Source of the DNA: an uncultured Collinsella sp. | Lineage (GTDB): Bacteria > Actinomycetota > Coriobacteriia > Coriobacteriales > Coriobacteriaceae | NCBI GenBank assembly: GCA_900554455.1 | Contig: USHT01000067.1 | Span: 1 to 6,738 of the forward strand | Length of the DNA stretch: 6,738 nucleotides | Direction: 5' to 3' | Shown: positions 1 to 5,840 of the stretch, one piece after another | Layout of the letters: each line of letters opens with the position of its first letter | Position numbering within the stretch: the stretch's first letter is position 1 | Made by a program: the position numbers and the translations under genes | Notes under the pieces: generated by a model | Database searches by the model: none | What the model was told of the DNA's origin: nothing | The model's input: the letters and a program-made list of their open reading frames with translations, nothing else

Positions 1-1
1 G

Positions 2-367
2 GCGCTCGCCGTGCTCTCCACCTATACCGTGGGACAGCTGTATTCCCTGATAATGGCCGAGGATGACAAGGGCATGGCCAAGGTGCCCGGTGTGGGCAAA
101 AAGACAGCGCAGCGCCTCATCTTGGAGCTCAAGAGCACCTTTGCCAAGGACAAGGGCTTTGTGCCGGTCGACGTGATTCCCGGACAGGTTGCGATGCCCG
201 TGCCCGCTGCCGCTCCCTCGGCGATCGACGATGCCCGTGCGGCACTCCTTTCCATGGGCTTTAGCCCGCAGGAGACCGATGTTGCCCTGAGCGGGTATGA
301 TGGGCAGGATATGCGTGTCGAGGATCTGCTCGGCGCGGCGCTTAAGCGACTTGGAATGGATGCGTGA
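2..367 (+). CDS. ruvA: Holliday junction branch migration protein RuvA, C-terminal part (5' end outside window)
   Basis: RuvA binds the four-way Holliday junction as a tetramer and loads the RuvB motor for branch migration during recombinational repair. The reading frame is open from base 2, and the first codons (A-L-A-V-L-S) align with the middle of RuvA, so this is the last 121 codons of a protein of about 200 residues. The N-terminal OB-fold domain I is missing because the window starts inside the gene; it is not a real truncation. Visible are the second helix-hairpin-helix of domain II ([17 protein letters not shown]), a flexible Pro/Ala-rich linker (roughly [20 protein letters not shown]), and the RuvB-binding domain III ([21 protein letters not shown]). 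The GTG at base 11 is an internal codon, not the start. The stop TGA at 365-367 overlaps the ruvB start. ruvC is expected just upstream, but that is inference. Confidence 0.96.
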   Translation, partial: ALAVLSTYTVGQLYSLIMAEDDKGMAKVPGVGKKTAQRLILELKSTFAKDKGFVPVDVIPGQVAMPVPAAAPSAIDDARAALLSMGFSPQETDVALSGYDGQDMRVEDLLGAALKRLGMDA

Positions 368-1434
368 TGTGGGAAGCCGATGACTCTCAGGACCTGTGGG
401 CGACGCCCGGCAACTCGCCGGCGGCATCCATGGCGCACGGCGAGCGCATGGTGGGCTCGGAGCTGACGGCCGAGGACCTCGATGTCGACCGCACTTTGCG
501 CCCCCAGCGCCTGGACGATTACTGTGGCCAGGAGCACATCAAGCAGAGCCTGCGCGTGTTGATCGAAGCGGCGCAGAGCCGTGGTGAGACGCTCGACCAC
601 GTGATCTTCTCGGGTCCTCCGGGCCTGGGCAAGACCACGCTGGCTACCGTTATCGCCAACGAGCTGGGCGCTCAGATCAAGACGACGAGCGGTCCGGCCA
701 TCGCGCGCACCGGCGACCTGGCGGCCATCCTGACTAACCTGCAGCCGGGTGACGTGCTGTTTATCGACGAGATTCACCGTCTTAACCGTTCGGTCGAGGA
801 AGTCCTGTATCCCGCTATGGAGGACTTTGCGCTCGATATCGTGATCGGTAAAGGCCCGGCCGCTCGCTCGATTCGCCTAGATATCCCCAAGTTTACGCTG
901 GTGGCTGCCACGACCCGTTCGGGCATGTTGACCGGCCCGCTTCGCGACCGCTTTGGCATTTCGTATCGCCTGGACTACTACACGGTCGAGGAGCTTGCCC
1001 AGATTGTGACGCGCTCGGCGACCATCCTGGGCGTGACGATCGACCATCCGAGCGCGCTCGAGATCGGCTCGCGCTCGCGTGGCACGCCGCGCTTGGCCAA
1101 CCGTCTGCTCAAGCGCGTGCGCGACTATGCGCAGGTGCGCGGTAACGGTCCTATTGAGCTTGATATTTGCCGTCAGGCGCTCGAGTTCTTTGAGATTGAT
1201 GAGCTTGGTCTGGACTGGATGGATATTCGCATCTTGGAGACGCTCGCCAAGACGTTCTCCGGCCGTGCCGTGGGCCTGACGACCCTTGCCAGCGCGGTGG
1301 GCGAGGACCCGGGTACGCTCGAGGATGTCTATGAGCCCTATCTGCTGCAGTGCGGCTTGATGATTCGCACGCCCCAGGGCCGCCAAGCAACCTTGCGCAC
1401 CTTTGAGCACTTGGGCATCGAGCCAGCCGTTTAG
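367..1434 (+). CDS. ruvB: Holliday junction branch migration DNA helicase RuvB
   Basis: RuvB is the AAA+ ATPase ring that, with RuvA, pumps DNA through Holliday junctions (RuvABC pathway, cytoplasm). Numbering from the ATG at 367 (355 aa), it shows Walker [10 protein letters not shown] at 83-91, Walker B FIDEIHR at 132-138, the RuvA-contacting hairpin region [12 protein letters not shown] around 158-169, sensor 1 AATTRSG at 180-186, the LRDRFG segment with the arginine finger (R195, matching E. coli R174), and sensor 2 in [11 protein letters not shown]. The C-terminal winged-helix DNA-binding domain ends in the RTPQGR wing. All catalytic residues are present. The N-terminus is about 21 residues longer than in E. 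coli. ATG 367 shares one base with the ruvA stop; the in-frame GTG at 364 (GTGATG) is an alternative start giving one more residue. GGAATGGA at 353-360 is the likely ribosome binding site. The overlap implies translational coupling to ruvA. Confidence 0.98.
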   Translation: MWEADDSQDLWATPGNSPAASMAHGERMVGSELTAEDLDVDRTLRPQRLDDYCGQEHIKQSLRVLIEAAQSRGETLDHVIFSGPPGLGKTTLATVIANELGAQIKTTSGPAIARTGDLAAILTNLQPGDVLFIDEIHRLNRSVEEVLYPAMEDFALDIVIGKGPAARSIRLDIPKFTLVAATTRSGMLTGPLRDRFGISYRLDYYTVEELAQIVTRSATILGVTIDHPSALEIGSRSRGTPRLANRLLKRVRDYAQVRGNGPIELDICRQALEFFEIDELGLDWMDIRILETLAKTFSGRAVGLTTLASAVGEDPGTLEDVYEPYLLQCGLMIRTPQGRQATLRTFEHLGIEPAV

Positions 1435-1512
1435 AGGCGGGTTTGTTTTGGCTGGTCTGTAGGCTATCGCTGAGCATTGGATAAACATATCGCCATTCAT
1501 CGGTTACGGGTG

Positions 1513-1540
1513 TTTTACCATTGCGCGCCCGTGCTATGCT
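1513..1540 (+). promoter_or_regulatory. Predicted extended -10 promoter of fhs
   Basis: TATGCT at 1535-1540 is preceded by TGC (1532-1534), an extended -10 element. A weak -35 (TTTTAC, 1513-1518) lies 16 bases upstream. Transcription would start near 1547, leaving a leader of about 34 bases before the fhs ATG. That is too short for a folate riboswitch. Predicted from sequence only. Confidence 0.55.
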
Positions 1541-1567
1541 GAATTGGTCTTTTTCTCATTCGGTAAC

Positions 1568-1574
1568 GAAAGGA
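1568..1574 (+). promoter_or_regulatory. Ribosome binding site that fixes the fhs start
   Basis: GAAAGGA lies 6 bases before the ATG at 1581 and decides the start. The frame is open further upstream to a TTG at 1521, but that codon lies inside the predicted promoter and has no ribosome binding site. The site overlaps the 3' side of a small hairpin: TTCG (1559-1562), loop GTAA (1563-1566), CGAA (1567-1570). Confidence 0.8.
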
Positions 1575-1580
1575 CCGCCC

Positions 1581-3248
1581 ATGCCTACTGACATCGAAAT
1601 CGCACGTTCCGTCACGCCGCTGCCCATTACCGAGGTGGCTAAGAACGCCGGCGTCGACGTAAAGCACCTGATTCCGTACGGCTTCGACAAGGCTAAGGTC
1701 GACTATTCACTGCTCAACGAGCCGACCAATCACCAGGCCAAGCTCGTCCTCGTGACCGCCATCAACCCCACGCCCGCCGGCGAGGGCAAGACCACCACGA
1801 CCATCGGTCTGGCTGATGGCCTGCGCCGTCGCGGTGTCAAGAGCGCCGTGGCCCTGCGCGAGCCTTCGCTCGGTCCCGTCTTTGGCGTAAAGGGCGGTGC
1901 CGCCGGCGGCGGCTGGGCGCAGGTCATCCCCATGGAGGACATCAACCTGCACTTTACCGGCGACTTCCATGCTATCGGCGCCGCTAATAACCTGCTGGCC
2001 GCCATGCTCGACAACCATATTCAGCAAGGCAACCAGCTCGGTATCGATGTTAAGCGCATTACCTGGAAGCGCGTTGTCGACATGAACGACCGCCAGCTGC
2101 GCCATGTTATCGACGGCATTGGCGGCAAGGCCCAGGGCGTGCCGCGCGAGGATGGCTTCGATATCACCGTTGCCTCCGAGGTCATGGCAATCCTGTGCCT
2201 GTCCACGAGCATCAACGACCTCAAGGAGCGCCTGGGCGAGATTGTCGTCGGCTACAGCTATGCCGGCGAGCCCGTCCGCGCACGCGACCTCAAGGCCCAG
2301 GGCGCCATGGCTGCGCTGCTTAAGGATGCGCTCAAGCCCAATTTGGTGCAGACGCTCGAGGGTACGCCTGCGTTTGTCCACGGCGGTCCCTTCGCCAACA
2401 TTGCCCACGGCTGCAACTCTATCATGGCCACGCGTATGGCGATGCGCTTTGGCGATGTTGCCATTACCGAGGCCGGCTTCGGTGCCGATCTGGGTGCCGA
2501 GAAGTTCCTCGACATCAAGTGCCGCATGACGGGCGTCCGCCCCAGCGCCGTCGTGATTGTCGCCACCGCCCGCGCGCTTAAGTACAACGGCGGCGTTGCC
2601 AAAGCCAACCTTAACGACGAGAACCTCGAGGCCCTCAAGGCCGGCATGCCCAACTTGCTGCGCCACGTTGACAACATTCAGAATGTCTACGGCCTGCCCT
2701 GCGTGGTCGCCATCAACCGCTTCCCGACGGACACCGAGGCCGAGCTTGCGCTCATCGAGTCCGAGTGCCAGAAGCTCGGCGTTAACGTTAAGCTTTCCGA
2801 GGTCTGGGCCAAGGGCGGCGAGGGCGCGCTCGAGCTGGCCGACGAGGTCATGCGTCTGATCGAGCAGCCGAGCGAGCTCAAGTTTGCCTACGAAGACGGC
2901 GCCGATGTTGCCGATGCCCTCGAGGCCGTTGCTACCAAGGTTTACCGCGCCGATGGCGTCGACTTTACCCCGGCTGCCAAGCGCCAGCTCGCCGAGCTGC
3001 GCGAGAACGGCTTTGGCAACCTGCCGGTGTGCGTGGCCAAGACGCAGTACAGCTTTAGCGACAACGCCAAGGCCCTGGGCGCTCCCGAGGGCTTCCGCAT
3101 CACCGTGCGCGAGCTCAAGGTTTCCGCCGGCGCCCACTTTGTGGTCGCGCTGACTGGCAGCGTTCTGACCATGCCCGGCCTGCCCAAGGTTCCCGCGGCC
3201 GAGAACATCGACGTCGACAACGACGGCAACATCACCGGCCTGTTCTAA
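1581..3248 (+). CDS. fhs: Formate-tetrahydrofolate ligase (formyltetrahydrofolate synthetase)
   Basis: The enzyme makes 10-formyltetrahydrofolate from formate, ATP and tetrahydrofolate in the cytoplasm. It supplies one-carbon units for purines and formyl-Met-tRNA, or serves the methyl branch of acetogenic metabolism. The 555-residue product has the usual family length (about 555-560). The P-loop TPAGEGKTT is at 64-72, and R93 in [12 protein letters not shown] matches the formyl-phosphate-binding Arg of the Moorella enzyme. [16 protein letters not shown] at 102-117 is family signature 1, and [12 protein letters not shown] at 327-338 is signature 2. F300 and W409 occupy the positions of the two aromatic residues that sandwich the pterin. 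Both signatures carry one unusual residue (W112 for Tyr, A330 for Ile/Val). The gene stands alone with its own promoter and terminator; no folD or other folate gene is adjacent in the window. Confidence 0.98.
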   Translation: MPTDIEIARSVTPLPITEVAKNAGVDVKHLIPYGFDKAKVDYSLLNEPTNHQAKLVLVTAINPTPAGEGKTTTTIGLADGLRRRGVKSAVALREPSLGPVFGVKGGAAGGGWAQVIPMEDINLHFTGDFHAIGAANNLLAAMLDNHIQQGNQLGIDVKRITWKRVVDMNDRQLRHVIDGIGGKAQGVPREDGFDITVASEVMAILCLSTSINDLKERLGEIVVGYSYAGEPVRARDLKAQGAMAALLKDALKPNLVQTLEGTPAFVHGGPFANIAHGCNSIMATRMAMRFGDVAITEAGFGADLGAEKFLDIKCRMTGVRPSAVVIVATARALKYNGGVAKANLNDENLEALKAGMPNLLRHVDNIQNVYGLPCVVAINRFPTDTEAELALIESECQKLGVNVKLSEVWAKGGEGALELADEVMRLIEQPSELKFAYEDGADVADALEAVATKVYRADGVDFTPAAKRQLAELRENGFGNLPVCVAKTQYSFSDNAKALGAPEGFRITVRELKVSAGAHFVVALTGSVLTMPGLPKVPAAENIDVDNDGNITGLF

Positions 3249-3273
3249 GCCTGCTGCTCATAGCCGCTTGCCC

Positions 3274-3311
3274 GCCCCGTCGTGCCTACCAAGGCCCGGC
3301 GGGGCTTTTTT
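3274..3311 (+). terminator. Rho-independent terminator of fhs
   Basis: Arms at 3274-3286 and 3293-3305 form a 13-pair stem with one G-U pair and one internal mismatch. The loop is TACCAA (3287-3292), and six T residues follow (3306-3311). It begins 25 bases after the fhs stop and should separate fhs from the next gene. Confidence 0.93.
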
Positions 3312-3375
3312 GATCCTTAGACCCGCGCACGTCTTGTAGATACCGACGGACTCTGCCCATCATAGGCTTTTGCGC

Positions 3376-3384
3376 TGGTAGAAT
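3376..3384 (+). promoter_or_regulatory. Predicted extended -10 promoter of the PASTA-like protein gene
   Basis: TGG (3376-3378) directly precedes TAGAAT (3379-3384), a good extended -10 element. No convincing -35 hexamer stands 16-18 bases upstream. A start near 3391 would give a leader of about 39 bases ending in the ribosome binding site GGAAAGGAA (3414-3422). Predicted from sequence only. Confidence 0.5.
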
Positions 3385-3429
3385 GCATGGATAACTTGAG
3401 GCTCACGCGCGACGGAAAGGAATCGTTGC

Positions 3430-4422
3430 ATGGATCAGGACAAGACAACCGTGATGGGCGGCTGCGGTTCCGCGCAGGCTGGCGATAGCGCCGATGCGAC
3501 CCGCGTTGTTCCCAACCCCGGTTATGTCGACCCCGCCGCGACGCAGCCTTCTGCCGAGCCCACCCGGGTTATGGGCTATGGCGACACGGCGCAGGATTCT
3601 TACGCTGCATCTTCGCAAGGCCCCTATAGCAACGCAGCTCCGGATCCGTTTGATTACGCGCCGCAGGATTCTTATGCCGCCTCGACGCCGAATCCCTATG
3701 ATGACCTGCCGCAGAATCCCATTCCGCAGCCTCAGCAGACGACGTATATGCCTCGCACGGCGCAGCCTCGCTACGAGACGCACGAGCCGTATCGCGAGTG
3801 CCCCAAGTCGATTCCGCAATATGGCGAGGACGAGGAGAAGAAGCCGTCGCGTTCGTCGAGCGTGATCAAGAAGATCCTCATCGTGCTGGCGATCTTCTTT
3901 GCGCTGTCGGTTGTGTTTGCCATCGTGTCGGGCATGCTCAACAAGCGAGGGAGTTCAACGGCCGATACCACTGCCGAGCAAACCGAGTCCGCCTCGTCTA
4001 GCACCGTCGATCTGAGCGATATTCCGGGGCAGTACTGGTCCAACGCCAAGAAGCTCCTCAAGTCGCGCGGCGCCGATCTTTCGAATGCCGTGGTCCTGAC
4101 TGATGATGGCTCAACGCCCGTCGTCGATGCCAACTGGGTCGTGACATCTGCCTACTATAACGACAACGGTAACCTCGAGATTCAGCTCACGCGCAAGGAC
4201 GGCTCGTCGGGCAACGCGTCCGGCGACCAGGGCGGCGCGGACAGCTCGAGCTCCAATACGCTGGAGGACTTGAGCAACAAGGCGCAGGAGTTGGGAGACA
4301 AGGCGCAAGAGCTGGGCGACACCGCTCAGAACCTGGGCGATACCGCGCAGAACTTGGGCGGCATGGCGACGGATGCCTGGAACGCCCTGCAAAACGCCAT
4401 CTCGGGCGCGCAGGGAAACTAG
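3430..4422 (+). CDS. Single-pass membrane protein with degenerate PASTA-like domain; function unknown
   Basis: I do not recognise a named family for this 330-residue protein. Residues 1-140 are low-complexity, rich in Pro, Gln, Ser, Ala and Tyr, and probably disordered. They include three copies of [DE]-x-T-[TR]-V-[MV] (Thr at 6, 24 and 45) and two copies of QDSYAAS (55-61, 79-85). A basic stretch (KKPSRSSSVIKK) precedes one hydrophobic helix at about 148-169, so the tail should be cytoplasmic and the C-terminal half outside. There is no signal peptide. Residues 193-257 resemble one PASTA repeat: D-I-P-G start, helix SNAKKLLKSRG, strand NWVVTS, final strand LEIQLTR. The usual Q-x-P motif after the central strand is missing. 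Residues 283-310 are four 7-residue repeats. ATG 3430 follows GGAAAGGAA by 7 bases. The stop lies 18 bp from the end of the convergent CDF gene. A role in Ser/Thr-kinase signalling or the cell envelope is inference. Confidence 0.85.
   Translation: MDQDKTTVMGGCGSAQAGDSADATRVVPNPGYVDPAATQPSAEPTRVMGYGDTAQDSYAASSQGPYSNAAPDPFDYAPQDSYAASTPNPYDDLPQNPIPQPQQTTYMPRTAQPRYETHEPYRECPKSIPQYGEDEEKKPSRSSSVIKKILIVLAIFFALSVVFAIVSGMLNKRGSSTADTTAEQTESASSSTVDLSDIPGQYWSNAKKLLKSRGADLSNAVVLTDDGSTPVVDANWVVTSAYYNDNGNLEIQLTRKDGSSGNASGDQGGADSSSSNTLEDLSNKAQELGDKAQELGDTAQNLGDTAQNLGGMATDAWNALQNAISGAQGN
3589..3699 (+). repeat. Two copies of a 13-residue coding repeat in the cytoplasmic tail
   Basis: Residues 54-66 and 78-90 of the membrane protein (3589-3627 and 3661-3699) share the pattern [AP]-Q-D-S-Y-A-A-S-x-x-x-P-Y, 24 residues apart. 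The DNA begins almost identically in both copies (GCAGGATTCTTA then CGC or TGCC). This points to a recent internal duplication in a disordered region. Confidence 0.75.
4276..4359 (+). repeat. Four tandem 21-bp (7-residue) coding repeats
   Basis: Codons 283-310 of the membrane protein read NKAQELG, DKAQELG, DTAQNLG, DTAQNLG. Each unit is 21 bp with mainly third-base differences. The Ala and Leu are 3 and 4 residues apart, which matches coiled-coil a/d positions, but every unit also contains a Gly. Confidence 0.9.
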
Positions 4423-4440
4423 CGGACGAGCGGAGCGGGG

Positions 4441-5622
4441 CTACAGCTGCTCGGCCGGACGCTCGGGCGAACTAAAGCCCGAGTCAAACGTAACGACGCA
4501 CGAGGCATCGGGCCGGCGCTCGTGCACGATGCGCGTGACGAGCTCCAGCAGCTCCTCGTCGGATATGTCAAAGCCGTCGGGACGCACCAGGTCAAACGAA
4601 ACGAACCCGTCGTGCTCGTGCAGATCGTGGATGGAGAGCGCGGGATCGATCTGCATGACGCCGCGCTTGACCCAGCCGCGCAAGTCATCGCCGGTTGTCG
4701 CGATGGGGTCGCAGTGCAGCGTGATACCAATGCCCATCTGGCGCTTGATGTCGTGCTCGATGGTGTCCAGAATCTCGTGGTGCTCAAATGCATCGCCCTC
4801 GCCGGGCATTTCCACGTGTGCGCTGGCGAACTGGCGACCGGGGCCGTAGTCGTGCACCATCAGGTCGTGTGTGCCCAGGACTTGCGGATAGGCCATAATC
4901 CTGTCGCGGATTTCCTGGACGAGCTTTGGGTCGGGCGCTTGTCCCAGCAGCGGGCTGATGGCGTCGCGCACCAGGCCCAGACCGCTGATGCAGATGAAGA
5001 CGCCCACACCCAGGCCTGCCCAGCCATCGAGATCAAAGCCGGTCGTCTGCGAAATAAGCGCCGCCACCAAGACCGAGCCCGAGGTGATGACGTCATTTTT
5101 GGAGTCCTGCGCCGTGGCGATGAGCGTTTCGGAATCGATGCGGTTACCCAGTGCGCGGTTGAACGCGGCCATCCAGAGCTTAACGAGCATGGACGTAGCC
5201 AGTGCCGCAAGGGAAATAAACGTGTAAGCGGTGGGCGAGGGCTTGATGATCTTGGTGACCGACTCGAGAATCAGGTTGATGCCGACGGCGCAAACCAGGA
5301 CGGCGACGAACAGGCCGGCTAGGTACTCGTAGCGGCCGTGACCATAGGGGTGGCCTTCGTCTGCCGGGCGGCTGGCAAGGCGGAAACCGAGCAGGCTCAC
5401 AATGTTGCTCGAGGCATCGGAGAGGTTGTTGAAAGCGTCGGCGATGAGGGAGACGGAGCCGGCGAGCAGACCCGCGATGCCCTTGGCCAGGCACAGGGTG
5501 ATGTTGAGGCCAATGCAGATGAGGCTTGCGGCAAAGCCCGCGTTGGTGCGGCAAGATGTATCGACCGGCTCGCCCTCGCTGCCGGGAACAAGCGTATGTA
5601 CCAGCCGATTTACAAATAGCAT
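4441..5622 (-). CDS. Cation diffusion facilitator (CDF) family divalent metal exporter, probably Mn2+
   Basis: CDF proteins are dimeric membrane antiporters that export divalent metals in exchange for protons. The 393-residue product has six predicted membrane segments (about 30-53, 57-79, 99-119, 132-152, 168-191 and 197-217). TM2 carries IADAFNNLSDA and TM5 carries AQDSKNDVITS. Aligned to E. coli YiiP, the transport-site residues are N65, D69, D173 and D177, the Asn-Asp-Asp-Asp set linked to Mn2+ in MntE-type CDFs; zinc members use His or Asp instead. HPYGHGRYEY after TM2 is a family hallmark. A cytoplasmic ferredoxin-like domain follows (about 230-305), then an extra domain (about 306-385) with LSIHDLHEHDG. 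The ATG at 5622 is chosen because AGGA lies 8 bases upstream. In-frame ATGs at 5643 and 5781 lack a ribosome binding site, and the added residues look untranslated. It converges with the PASTA-like gene, with no clear terminator between them. Confidence 0.93.
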   Translation of the reverse strand: MLFVNRLVHTLVPGSEGEPVDTSCRTNAGFAASLICIGLNITLCLAKGIAGLLAGSVSLIADAFNNLSDASSNIVSLLGFRLASRPADEGHPYGHGRYEYLAGLFVAVLVCAVGINLILESVTKIIKPSPTAYTFISLAALATSMLVKLWMAAFNRALGNRIDSETLIATAQDSKNDVITSGSVLVAALISQTTGFDLDGWAGLGVGVFICISGLGLVRDAISPLLGQAPDPKLVQEIRDRIMAYPQVLGTHDLMVHDYGPGRQFASAHVEMPGEGDAFEHHEILDTIEHDIKRQMGIGITLHCDPIATTGDDLRGWVKRGVMQIDPALSIHDLHEHDGFVSFDLVRPDGFDISDEELLELVTRIVHERRPDASCVVTFDSGFSSPERPAEQL

Positions 5623-5655
5623 AGCGGTCGTCCTCACAATCATGTTTAAGGGGAT

Positions 5656-5661
5656 AGTGTA
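5656..5661 (-). promoter_or_regulatory. Possible -10 element of the CDF gene
   Basis: On the minus strand TACACT matches the -10 consensus at four of six bases and would give a start near 5649 and a leader of about 27 bases. No convincing -35 is seen, so this is a weak call. Confidence 0.3.
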
Positions 5662-5774
5662 GCTCGCACAGGGGCGCCGTGCGCCGATGCTCAGAAAATG
5701 CAGCAATAGTCTGCCGGTGCTAACGAGCGAGCCTTCTCGTCTGCCTGGGTGGTCCATTTTGGGCCACATGGGTA

Positions 5775-5803
5775 TGGGCATGTGCCTGCTTGCTCGACAT
5801 ACT
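5775..5803 (+). promoter_or_regulatory. Possible promoter of the zinc-ribbon gene
   Basis: TGGGCA (5775-5780) and CATACT (5798-5803) each match the -35 and -10 consensus at four of six positions, with a 17-base spacer. Transcription would start near 5810. The -10 lies inside an inverted repeat. Confidence 0.4.
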
Positions 5804-5812
5804 TAATGTCGA
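5794..5812. promoter_or_regulatory. Perfect 7-bp inverted repeat, possible operator
   Basis: TCGACAT (5794-5800) and ATGTCGA (5806-5812) are exact reverse complements around ACTTA. The dyad covers the putative -10 of the zinc-ribbon gene, as a repressor site would. A second inverted repeat, CACATG (5765-5770) and CATGTG (5779-5784), lies just upstream. No known regulator motif is recognised. Confidence 0.45.
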
Positions 5813-5824
5813 CAGCCCCTGTGC

Positions 5825-5832
5825 AAAGGAGG
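5825..5832 (+). promoter_or_regulatory. Strong ribosome binding site of the zinc-ribbon gene
   Basis: AAAGGAGG is close to a perfect Shine-Dalgarno sequence and stands 8 bases before the ATG at 5841. It fixes the start of a gene whose reading frame runs off the window without a stop. Confidence 0.88.
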
Positions 5833-5840
5833 ACGTTTCC

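Noticed and set aside
22..777. A 251-codon open frame on the minus strand over ruvA and ruvB
   Set aside because: Antisense shadow of two clear housekeeping genes, with arginine- and alanine-rich composition and no domain.
1423..1455. Inverted repeat CCAGCC / GGCTGG at the end of ruvB as a terminator
   Set aside because: Only six pairs, a 21-base loop and no T run after it, so ruvB has no convincing intrinsic terminator here.
1521..1580. Longer fhs reading frame starting at TTG 1521
   Set aside because: The added 20 codons overlap the predicted promoter and leader, lack a ribosome binding site, and are not part of the Fhs family N-terminus. ATG 1581 has a good site.
1435..1580. A folate (THF) riboswitch upstream of fhs
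   Set aside because: The predicted transcript start leaves only about 34 bases of leader, and no riboswitch-like conserved core is visible in the intergenic region.
1707..3137. A 476-codon open frame on the minus strand inside fhs
   Set aside because: It is fully antisense to a certain gene. Its product is low-complexity (Gly, Ala, Val, Leu, His), as expected from reading GC-rich codons backwards, and matches no family I recognise.
4462..4483. Hairpin CTCGGGC / GCCCGAG between the convergent genes as a bidirectional terminator
   Set aside because: It lies inside the CDF coding end and has no T tract on either strand. It could still slow polymerase, but it is not supported as a terminator.
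5673..5685. Short hairpin GGCGC-CGT-GCGCC upstream of the CDF gene
   Set aside because: Five GC pairs in GC-rich DNA arise easily by chance, and there is no T run or promoter overlap to give it a role.
5623..5781. Longer CDF reading frame starting at 5781 or 5643
   Set aside because: Neither upstream ATG has a Shine-Dalgarno sequence, and the extra residues do not resemble a CDF N-terminus. ATG 5622 has AGGA at the right distance.
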